NCBI GenBank assembly: GCA_001949185.1
Contig: BDGG01000004.1
Span: forward strand, 800,278 to 864,277
DNA: 64,000 nt
Origin: Ramazzottius varieornatus
Taxonomy: Eukaryota > Tardigrada > Eutardigrada > Parachela > Ramazzottiidae
Reading direction: 5' to 3'
The notes under the pieces were generated by a model. The model had not been told where the DNA came from. It saw only the letters and a list, made by a program, of their open reading frames with translations, and did not search any database. A program made the position numbers and the translations under genes. Below are positions 1 to 9,906 of the stretch, piece after piece; the first letter of the stretch is position 1, and each line of letters starts with the position of its first letter.

Positions 1-34
1 GCGATCCACGAAACTAGATATGCGTTTCACTTAC

Positions 35-2105
35 CATGTTGGAGGAGGACAGGGATGAGGTTGGTGTTGCCTTCATTGCAGGCGCGCATCAGCGGGGTGA
101 AGCCGGAGCCGTCAGAATCGTTTACGCGGGCTCCTCGTTGTAAGAGGTACTTGACCATCTCCAGGTCTCCACAGGCAGCGGCAGCACAGAGCGGGATCTC
201 GGCTACCACCGTCTCGGGGTTCACCTTGGCGCCATGTTCTTCAATTAGGAGGCGTAGGAGGTCCAGACGTTTCGAGTAGCAGGCCTTGCTACAGGCCGCT
301 TGTACCTCGGCTTCCGTTACTTTCGATTGTTCTTTATGCGACAGATACCACTTGACAAAGTCATATTGCCCTGCGAACCATCCCAACGAACTGTTAGAAA
401 GGTACTGGCTCCGAAAACCTAAACTCATCCATTGGGTTTGGAAAGTCAATTAAAACACCCTTTACCCATCTTCGCAATCTACATACACAGACCCGTACAT
501 GGAGCACGGTCAACACGTACAGTATGCAGGCAGGCGCAAGTGGCTGTATTTATTATGTCATCAAATTAGCAAAGTCTTTAGAATATTTGGTACCTTTCTG
601 GGCTGCGATGGCGAGGGCAGACTCGGCTGGACACTCGGTATCATCATAGTCGTCCAGCGAGTCAACAGCTTGCGTCTTGGAAGTAGCAGAAGCGGTTGCG
701 GCAGTTAAGGCTGCTTTCTCAGCGATCTTGGCGGTGGTGGTCTTGGTAGGTTTCTTGTCGTCCTTCTTGACGACTTCCTTGAGCTTCTCCTGGCTCTCTT
801 GGTCATACTTGAGGTGGCGTAGGACAACGTTGGCGCAGTGGACGCGCCCGTTGGCTGCCGCGTGCGTCAAGGAGTTCCAGTTGTTGTTGTCGGTGTCAGC
901 GACGCAGGAGCCGTGGTCGATCAACAGCTGCACCAGGTCGTCGCGGCCAGCTGCGCAGGCTTCCATGATGGCAGTCTTGCCTATGAAACCCACCAAAGTC
1001 AGCATCCAAAGATTTCCACAACACTTTCTCCAAAGTTCCGACGAAATGAAATTAGTATTCTTTCGGGTTCTTTTTTCATTCCGCGGTTCGGAATTTTAAT
1101 GTAATTCACGGATGTAAAATTACCATCTTTATCGCGCCGGGTAACGTCGGCGTCGTAGTCCAGGAGGAGCTGGACAATTTCCTTTGAGCCATCACGAACA
1201 GCTAGCATCAAAGGGGTGCACAGGGTTTTAGGCTCGGCTTCGTCAACGTCGCCTCCTTCCTCCAGCAGGTTTTTCACATCATCACGTTTCGAGGAAGACA
1301 CGGCTTGGCGAACTAGACCGTCCTTAGGGTTCCTGAATCACAAGAAAAAAGACAATTCTATCCGTAAACAGAGCACAAAAAAATTTATTTTCTTTTCGAA
1401 CTCCTTGCTTACTTTTCGTTGTCGGCCCAGCCTCGGATAGTGGTCTTGCTGGGCATGGCGGCTGCTGCTCGCATGTGCTGCGCGAGCTTCCGCATCGTAG
1501 CAGCGTCAAGGGTTTGTCCAGCTTTAGGAAGAGGTCCAAAACCTGCGATGGAAAAACCATCAATGAACCAACTTCTGGGAAAGTTTCGGCCGTCACAGAT
1601 AAAACGTATCGATCACGTGACTTTGTCCGCATCAGACCATAATAAACAGCCACGTGAATGGATGACATAGATAAGGAATGAAAACGGTGACGTCAATGGG
1701 GTTTCAAATGCAAAACACACCGCTGGATTTCAGGAAGCTTTCCAGCTTGGAGCGTTGTTCAGAGGACAATTGCGTTAAGTCCAGAGGTTTACCATCACCG
1801 GGAGGTCCACAAGCCGCCGCTGCCCCAGCCAGGTTATGACCGCAAGGCTTGAAGGAAGAAGCCGAGGATCCAGTGGGTGCGGTAGGCAGTCCACTACACA
1901 CATGCTGCAATGCACAAATCAACGACTATTCCACTCGACCAGTTTATTCGTCCGTTAAACAATTCCGCAAAAATTCCCCGTACCTCTTCACGCGTATGCC
2001 GAACTCCTGTAAAATAGAGAGGACAGTCAGGAATGGTGTAGCTGGAGAAAAAAGAGATAACTTACGCGTCGAATGCTTCCTGACGACTTTTCGTTGCGAG
2101 GACAT
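35..2105 (-). CDS. Ankyrin-repeat protein, 5' part (3' end beyond the left edge)
   Basis: The proposed start is the ATG at 2105, and seven exons join in phase: 2105-2066, 2006-1984, 1904-1721, 1542-1413, 1332-1124, 980-594 and 370-35, all with GT-AG introns. The first ~120 residues are low in recognisable domains. Ankyrin repeats follow, with typical cores such as TPLMLAVRDGSKEIVQLLL, TAIMEACAAGRDDLVQLLI and TPLMRACNEGNTNLIPVLL. A Lys/Thr/Ala-rich linker of about 50 residues (around 690-790) interrupts the repeats. Ankyrin repeats form protein-binding scaffolds, so a binding role is likely, but I cannot assign the family because the C-terminus is missing. The last exon ends at a donor at 34/35, so the gene continues to the left of the window. 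The start is supported only by phase-compatible small exons. Confidence 0.8.
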
Positions 2106-3021
2106 CGTCGCAGCTGCAATAAAAGAATTTGATTGGCCAAATCAACCGTCAACGTCGACCAAAGTCTAAACCATCCAGATTGTTCGGAAAAATTTAGAAT
2201 ATTTTGATTCCGACGTGAGAGTGCCTCGGACGCATCGCTTGTAGGTACATATAGGGAGTTCGAAGTGACGAAGTGCACATTCCCAAGAAACAAACATGCC
2301 ACATCTCGAAGAAGGCATAACGCAATACACGCGTCGTAGTCTACTTACGAAAGCACCAGTTTCTTTCGTCACCAGGATTCACTTCTTCTCACTCAAGTAC
2401 AGGAGTCTTAAGCATGCTTAATAATCCGGGCTGGTCGCAAACGATATCACAAAGCTGTCAGGGGATCTGCAGATAAAACTATCAAAGATGGAATAAAGTA
2501 GAAGATGGGTTCCTGCGACCAGTCTGCGACGCAGGCGTGCAGCTCGGGTGGCAATGCGATTTACCGATCGCGCTCGTCCGACGCACTTTATCTGGTAGGA
2601 GCAAATGGCCTACAATGACGTCACTGAACAAACAGGGCTTTGATTGATCATCGTCAACCACAAGACTTCTCCCTTGACGGAAATGAGAGCTAGAGCACGG
2701 AATCTGGCCGCATGCGCTGTACTGTACTGCAGCTGTGCTGCATTCGAACGTCAGCCGTCTCAGCTTTGCCGTACTCCAGGGCAACGTTCTCCAGGTTGAC
2801 TACCGATTTCGCTGACTGAATTACAAACCACGTCAATACATCGGCGTTCCGCGCAGTTGCACCAGGTCGACGTGCATCTGCAGCACAGCTGCTTAGCCAC
2901 TGGGCATGAAAGTTGTGCAGCACAGCACAGCACTGCGTACAGCGCCCTATTAATGTGCGCAGCACAGTTACAGCGTACTTTTGGACCTGCGGCCCAGTGC
3001 TCTAATGAGAGCGTGGGTCGC
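2106..3021. other. Non-coding interval upstream of the ankyrin gene
   Basis: No convincing gene is seen. The stretch from 2690 to 2960 is enriched in short CAGCACAGCAC-like and CTGTACTGCAGCTG-like words, a degenerate simple-sequence patch without coding structure. It should contain the ankyrin gene promoter, but no core element is recognisable. Confidence 0.5.
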
Positions 3022-3024
3022 TGA

Positions 3025-3195
3025 CAAGGGATTAACGCCAATCGGTTCTCTCTGACGAGATTCAGGATGCGCAGTCTGATAGAGGACAGTTTTCTCCACA
3101 GAGTGAGCTAAACAAAAGGTCCTAAAAGAAATCCTGAAATTAATTATGGGAAAAGGAAGTCAAGTACAAGTTTGCCGCTGGTGACGTAAACGGCA
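3025..3195 (+). repeat. Left terminal inverted repeat of the Tc5-like element
   Basis: This 171-bp arm matches the reverse complement of 5225-5395. The two differences I see are GCC/GAC near the outer end and GGTGACG/GGTTACG near the inner end. Confidence 0.95.
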
Positions 3196-3447
3196 ATCTT
3201 GCTTTTTGATCTACAGTCCACACTGTATGAAAAAATCTGCCAAGTGTCAGTACAAATCAAGGAATATATAGTTCACAGAGGTGGTAGACATCGTAGAAAT
3301 GGGAGAAGCAACGAGGACCCTTGCACCAACCGCAAATATGACAGTGTTTTCACAGTTTTCGTGGAAGCAATGACTAGTCAACTTATCGAAGCAAAACTCG
3401 CCGGGGTTGACGTATTAAATCCATCCATCTGTGTATCCGGATTCGTA

Positions 3448-5086
3448 CTAAGCTGCGGGAACAAGATTGTCAAATCTAGGAGACTGGAACTGCTGATAGA
3501 TTAACGAATGTAATTTGAGTGTTACATCCCTGTGATGCACTTGGATAGGTAGGTTGTGCAGAATGACAAAGTTAGAGATCTTTTTGAAGAGTTCTTTGTA
3601 CATTCTGAAAATTCTGAAAAACAGAGCATCGAGAGGCTGAATATCTCCGGCCACTTTCGGTGGGATTCGAAGCATTTCGTATTCTAAGTTGTCAGGTTTG
3701 AGTTCCATTCTCGAGTCTTGATCGTTGAAAGTCGTCCAGGAATCAGCCAGCAGAATGCACCGGTCCACCATAGGAGCAAAGAAGACCTCTGCATACCATT
3801 CCAAGTAGAGCTTAGTCATCTTTCCTGATGTTGAAGCCGTCACGTACAAGTTTTCAGCTTTGAACATCGTGCGAGTTACAATTAGACCAAATACTCCCTT
3901 TGGTTCTTGCAACGTCAGAAAAGCTTTGGAAGAAACTTGTTTCAAGAGTTTCAAGAGAAACAGTCATCATTACGGTGTAACTATCAGTCATGAAGGTTTC
4001 GGACTGGGTTATAGCTTCTACATGTTTAACACCACAAATATCCAACGTACGACCAGGTCTCATCTCATACTCAAAACCTGACTGATCCGCATTCCACAGA
4101 CAGTCCAGTCAGTAATCTGCGATCCTTGCTGGGAGGAGAGCTACACAGTCGGCGGCGCTCTGTTCCTTGATGGACTTTTCAGTCACAAACTTCGTGATCT
4201 TCCGATCGCACTGTAATACCTGAAATAATTTATTGACTGATTAATTCTAACGATAGATAACAAATCTATCGCTGCAAAATGATATGGACATATACCGTTT
4301 TAGTTTTCCAATCCAGTCAGGAGACGCTTTGGACCCCTCCAACCCACGGTCTGCTTTGCTGTAAGTGCCCGTCGACGAAGATCCAGATCCTTGACCACAT
4401 GCTTCTTCTTCTTCGCCAAAAAGAACTGCTTCCCAGTTTCCAGTCCGAGCGCTTTCAGCTTGTCCATACGTGAACCACCCGCTTCCACATGCTTCTCCGA
4501 ATCTTGCAATTGACGGACACTGGTTACTCTTGTGAGTCGATTTCGGACTGCTGTAAGACTGCGTCGTTTTTCGAAGTCGCGTTTCTCCAAAACGAGACCG
4601 AACGTTTCTTATAGTTCAAGTCAATCATCTGACTGGATTCGGCTCTTGGATCTGGAATCTTTGGAACGAACAGTTCATGTGAGGAAGGCTCAGTGCCGCT
4701 GGAAGGAGGCTCGGTCGTCACGTTGTCATCGAAGTCGGCTTCGTCAGGAGCGCTCAACAGGTTGAAGCTAATGATCGACTTGTCAAAATCTTCGAACGTT
4801 GCATGATCAACTTGCAGATCACACTGGAGATCTTCTTCGATTGCTCGTAGAGGTATGCCAGTTCCTGCAACATTCTCGTCAATTAAACCTAGACAGTGAC
4901 AGGTTAGTACCAACTTCCGACATGGTTTTTAGTAATAATTTCGATTTGAGTTACATAATCAGTCTTACCCTTGAGGAATTCCTTCAACAGCTTATCAGCT
5001 TCACTTGGGGCATCGTCAAGCTGGAAAGTCTGTCTATAATCTGCTTCGAGAAGCTTGAGAACATTCATCGGGTTGACGGCGTCCAT
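3448..5086 (-). pseudogene. Tc5/CENP-B-type transposase, frameshifted
   Basis: Reading leftward, a first exon begins at the ATG at 5086 and ends at a donor near 4968. It continues from about 4892 as an acidic N-terminal region. A Tc5-type helix-turn-helix section follows at about 4590-4300 (VTSVRQLQDSEKHVEAGG, then DLDLRRRAL). A DDE-type catalytic section runs from about 4060 to 3448, with LLADSWTTFND at the second acidic position and IPPKVAGDIQPLD, a hallmark of this family. The parts lie in different frames: the frame changes near 4590 with no plausible intron, and again near 3960. The protein is therefore probably not made as one chain. The family inserts by cut-and-paste at TNA sites. Confidence 0.85.
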
Positions 5087-5224
5087 GTTTCACGGAAGAC
5101 TCTTCCAAAGACTGAATGAGTTTTCAAAAAAGATGCCACTTAAAGGCTGAAAAAGATCAGTACAGGGCAGCACTCAATCAAAGGCAAACCAACTACCGAA
5201 CAATCAGACGTGTTGATTTGGCCA

Positions 5225-5395
5225 TGCCGTTTACGTAACCAGCGGCAAACTTGTACTTGACTTCCTTTTCCCATAATTAATTTCAGGATTTCTTTTAGGA
5301 CCTTTTGTTTAGCTCACTCTGTGGAGAAAACTGTCCTCTATCAGACTGCGCATCCTGAATCTCGTCAGAGAGAACCGATTGTCGTTAATCCCTTG
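5225..5395 (-). repeat. Right terminal inverted repeat of the Tc5-like element
   Basis: It is the inverted partner of 3025-3195. The outermost bases read CCCTTG on the plus strand, followed directly by the TGA duplication. Confidence 0.95.
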
Positions 5396-6965
5396 TGAGA
5401 TAGTGATGTTCTAACATGGGTTAATGAGATTTAGTACAATAAAAATAAATATCAGCCGTCCATCAAAGTTCTAATAAGTGACCACTACTATAGTAAAACG
5501 TTCATCTGATTCAGTTGAATGAAACTATACTAAAACTTTCGGGGGTTTGTTAATAAAATTTATTTTAATATCGGAGAGCTCGTCCTGCGCAAGTGCGTGA
5601 CGCACCATCAGTTTCTCCCACATCAGCATCGTCTTGAGCGGCTCTAGTTGACAGGGAGAAATACAGCAATAGCAAAAACAGCAAAAGCTTACGCGACTCC
5701 AAACCAAGGACTTCCGCCGCAGGCCGACAGCGACGTGACAGAGATTCCGAAGCCGAAAAGACGGTCGAGAAAGGAAATGGACAGCGACACTTCTGCGAAT
5801 CGTCTGAGGTTGACCCGCGAAGAAAAATCTGTATGAGAGACTGCTGGCCGTGGGCGAAGCGGATCGAAAAAGGACGAGATAAGGTTTACTACTGGGATTA
5901 CAGTGTGAGACTAGCGAAAACTAACAGGAAACCGAAGAAAAGTAAACGAAGCTCTCTGTATTATTCGACTTATTATTCGAAGGCACAACCCCGCTAGTCC
6001 AAATGTTCCTGTGAAAAACCACGAAACAAACTTCACGTAACGAGGACTTTGACGTCAAGTAGAGCTATCATGCTGAGTGCCTTCACCATCTTAACGACGA
6101 TAGAATTGTTGCTGGAAGTCCCGGCGCTACAGTGACTTCCCAGCGTGATCACTAGCAGCAGCTAAATCGTTCTCGCTCAACCTGCCAAACGCGGTCTTCC
6201 TTGAGGCGTCGAGCTCCGTTGGCTTCGTCCTCCTTCCTTCGATCGTTCATCACACGAGCGTCCTCCTTCCACGCGTCGCTAGTCTTCTTGCTGGCGTTCT
6301 GCACGCTCGAATATATTCCTCATTTCTTTGTCGGCCAAGAAAGCCAGAAAACCGTACCGTCGCGCGGCGTCTCGCATAGGTGGACAGCGAGCCCGGAGTG
6401 GCTCAGCACATATGCTCTTATGATGGCACCACTTCAAACAGTTGAAGCAGAACGCGCTTTCGTGGTACAGGTCATTCTGCGTGAATACTGAAAACACAGA
6501 CTGTATAGAATTTTGTTTACGGTTACCAGTTGAAAGTACGGTTCTGTGATCGGCAGTCAAGCTCGCAGTGCAAGCGCTCACTTCGACAATCATTCTGAGC
6601 AGAAGCGCGGTACCCCGCGCAGAGGTGAATGGGCTGTTGCCTTCGATATCACTGTAATCAAGCAAATATACAGGCTGGACGTCTTTTCATGATACTGCTA
6701 ATAGATGCTGACGATAACTTGGTTATGCAAGTTTCCAGCGCGGACTTTCGGCGCATTCTGTTACCCGTTTAACGTAAGATCCATATCTATTTCAACAAGC
6801 ATGGATCCCACCTTCGTCAGCAGGAAGATCGAAATAAAAGTCCGGACGTTGGAGGGTGGCAAAGGCTAGCAGAAGATCAGTTTACTGATCAGAAAACGGA
6901 AAATCCGAACTGCGAGATGACGAAATGTGACGGATGATCGCAGTTGCGCACGTGAAAAGCAAGAT

Positions 6966-7091
6966 GCTCACGTTTCCGTCACCAAAACCACAACGGAGGT
7001 CGATTTAGGGCGGAGTTGATTCGGTTAAATGTGAAAGATTATGTCAGAGTTCGAAATGTGATCGGTTGCTTGATTTTGCGCACAGTCCCTA
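6966..7091 (+). repeat. Dispersed direct repeat, copy 1
   Basis: It begins GCTCACGTTTCCGTCAC and matches 8407-8530 along its length with scattered substitutions and small indels. It ends in AAATGTGATCGGTTG followed by GATTTTGCGCAC. Confidence 0.8.
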
Positions 7092-8289
7092 GTATCTTGC
7101 CTTTTCCGGGTGCCGTTGCTTCAACCAATCAATATCGTTCTACGTGTAACTGAAAGCTCCCCCATTTACTGAGTTCTTCAGTTTCCACAGGTAGCTGGTT
7201 GTGTCTTCTGCCGAAAGCGGTTACATTTCATGTCCACCAACCACATCCACCTAGCTTTTTCAGCGACTTGGATAACATGTGCGCGGAAGTCCAAGCGCTC
7301 CGGGTTCGTAATGCTCGTCGCAAACGGGGGATTATTCGACTATTACGATGGCAGACGGACATTTTGCTTCATTGTTATGCTGCTCTCGAATACGAACGGT
7401 ACTACGTGAGGCATGAGATCGATTTAGTGAATATGCCGAATGAAAAGATGCGATACCACTTTCAGATGTAGAATCATCAGGATTTCTGCAGACTACGCGA
7501 TGCCTTACAATTACCGAAAGTCGTCATCGGCGAAAACCGAGTCGTCGTCTCCAGAAGTCTCGCTTTAGCTGTGCTACTGAAGCGGCTGGCCATTCCAAAT
7601 AGATGGGTTGACTGCATGGACCATCTAGGCCGAGAAAGAACCCAGCTGTCGCGCATTTTCAACGGATCCTCCTCATCGCCAGATTCTCATGGGCGCTTCG
7701 GATGCTTTTCCTTGAATTCTTTCACTCTTCGATCAACACGAACCCCATGTGGGAGAAACTGATTGTGCTCTATGCACTTGCGCCGGACGTCCGCGCGTTA
7801 CAGACGGCATGCTGCTAGTGCCGGATCCTTTTGGCTGATTGCCCGGGAGAGTCATAGATAATTGTCCTGGTGAATATAGCAGCGTTACTGCTGGAGTGCT
7901 GGAGGTAATTTCGGAGTCGACGACATAGGATAAGTCTGCATCAGCCGACTCACGGGAAAGCGCTGCTTCCCACAGGAGATCGAGTCCGTCCCATCCATCG
8001 TCCGCCATTCCTGGCCAAAACGCACGGAATTTTTTCACTAAAGAAGCACCGAAAGATCAAGGATACAAAAGGTGACCTTCTTCTTGCAATGGTTATACCG
8101 GTAGTTGAATCAAACTACATATCAAAACGTGGGCACTTCCGTTGCGTCTTAATTCCCGATGTTGCCATTCTAATGATCGGAGTCAGCGGATATTCAAAAA
8201 CATGTGCGGGGTGGAAATTTCCGTTCGTCGTTCTTACATTTCATCGCCGAGTTTGTGAGCCATCAGCTGCTCGCATGACGGCTGACGGC

Positions 8290-8352
8290 TCACATTTGGC
8301 CTTCGCCCAATACCGAAGTCGGGGTGGAGTCGGTCCGGACCAAATGTGAGAG
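8290..8352. repeat. Short inverted repeat (CTCACATTTGG arms)
   Basis: The left arm GCTCACATTTGGCC pairs with the right arm GGACCAAATGTGAG around a loop of about 35 bp. Related AAATGTGAG words follow at 8355-8380 and 8467-8475, so this may be the terminus of a small transposon family. Confidence 0.6.
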
Positions 8353-8406
8353 TCGTAATGTGAGAGAGCAAATGTGAGCGGTTGATTGATTTTACGCACG
8401 CAGTCT

Positions 8407-8530
8407 GCTCACGTTTCCGTCACTAAAACTACAACAAAGGTCGATTTAGGGCGGAGTTGATTCGGTCAAATGTGAGACTATGTGAGAGTTCGAAATGTGA
8501 TCGGTTGATCGATTTTGCGCACAATTCCTA
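8407..8530 (+). repeat. Dispersed direct repeat, copy 2
   Basis: It is the partner of 6966-7091. Its 3' motif (8491-8522) recurs at 7053-7083, 8370-8400 and 8975-9005 as AAATGTGAKCGGTTG plus GATTTTRCGCAC. Confidence 0.8.
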
Positions 8531-9906
8531 TTGCTTTTTACATTACATTACAGTGCAATTACACTTTTACACGACATTACAACCACGGGGAAATTGTAAT
8601 GTAAATGTAAAATGTGATGACAACTTTTACCTGCCCGAATCTGCGGTATTTTTGAGTATTTTGCCGCCAGAAATCTAAAATTCGGCTGACTTACGCGGAA
8701 AAATGTCAGGAACTTCCTGAGTAGGATCATTTTGCAACCGTGTTTTTATCTTTGTCTGGAACACAATCACTAAGATCTATATTCTATGCAAACATAGACA
8801 TAGCTGGTTCGTCGTTTTCGTCGCTCCTTGTCACTTTCAGGCGTTACAGACCGCTCGGTCTGTAAAATGTAAACTAGTGTAAAATTTGATTACACTTTCA
8901 CAATTACACTATTTTACATTACACTTTACATTACACGGACCATCTGTGTGTAATGCTCGTCATTAGAGAGGGGGGAAATGTGAGCGGTTGATTGATTTTG
9001 CGCACGAAGTCTTTTGTTTTTGCGCACAGTCCCCAACATTTTATGCTTTTATCATGTCACGTGACCGTACGTACCTCCAAAAGGGGTGCGAACCGGAAGT
9101 TGGACAGTGGGAAATTCGGAGGCCCAAAAACCGACTAATTTGCTGAGCTTTTCTCAACTGTAACCGCTTGACTGGCAGAATCCCCACGTGCTCGTCTAAG
9201 TTACACATGGTCAAGAAATGTGTGCGAACAATGGCCGCATCAAGCCACACTCTACGGTGTACAAAACGAGATCATAATCCGTAGACGAAATTCCTGATGA
9301 ATCTTTTGCTGCGTGCGATCTTAGCGCGAGATCCGAGAACCTGCTCTGTCTGAGCGGTGGAAACCCTGGCCTACAAGAAAGTAATTCGTCAGCATCCTTG
9401 TTGATTCCGATTACCACCTCGATCGAGACATTTGTCGCAGTCAGTGCATGTAATCGGCGGGGACCCGTCGACCTGGTTCTTCGCGAATACCCGAGGTTCT
9501 TGTAGAGAACCATGGATCGATCGGCGCCATATGAAGTTGCGCAGTCCGGGTGGGGCTGACCAGAGATCACTTAGGAGGACGATCGACTAACGTGACGTCT
9601 TGCGGAGCGTTAAATCAAAATTTGCGAGAAGCCTGTCGTCAATCAAGCAAAATGCCCATGTCCAGCTATAGACAACTTTGCTGCGGTTCATTCCAGAATC
9701 CGGATTCCGGAATTCGGACCCGAAAAATCTCTTCCGTCGAAGTCTTCCCCGGATCCTGGAGCCATATTCAGACCTCAATTATTCAGAACACTTTGTACGC
9801 TCTTGAGGATATTGTGGACGGAAAACAGACTCTTCGATGGGGAACGCGGTAGACCGAGGTAGGCAGGGCTAGCGAGCTCGAAGTAGTTTCGGAGGAGTAC
9901 GCGTAC

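Larger units (their letters stand above)
3025..5395 (-). mobile_element. Tc5-like DNA transposon with 171-bp terminal inverted repeats
   Basis: The element is 2371 bp and is bounded by inverted repeats at 3025-3195 and 5225-5395. By eye they differ at only two of 171 positions. Both ends begin CAAGGGATTAACG, and each is flanked by TGA (3022-3024 and 5396-5398), a TNA target-site duplication. CAAGGG ends and TNA duplications are features of the Tc5 group in the pogo/Tc1-mariner superfamily. The interior on the minus strand encodes a broken CENP-B/Tc5-type transposase. Near-identical termini imply recent insertion, so its broken transposase suggests mobilisation by an active relative, or indels in the assembly. 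Confidence 0.93.
5399..9906. other. Gene-poor interval with dispersed repeats
   Basis: No gene is supported over 4.5 kb. Isolated short open frames (for example 7199-7471 plus and 9211-9570 minus) lack family signatures. The interval holds a duplicated 125-bp segment (6966-7091 and 8407-8530), four copies of a 30-bp motif, an inverted repeat at 8290-8352 and TTACA-rich tracts at 8535-8625 and 8865-8945. These look like decayed non-autonomous transposons. Confidence 0.6.

Noticed and set aside
6279-6665. Minus-strand frame with CFNCLKWCHHKSICAE, like a retroelement zinc knuckle
   Set aside because: The Cys/His spacing fits only loosely and no neighbouring gag, protease or reverse transcriptase motif is seen.
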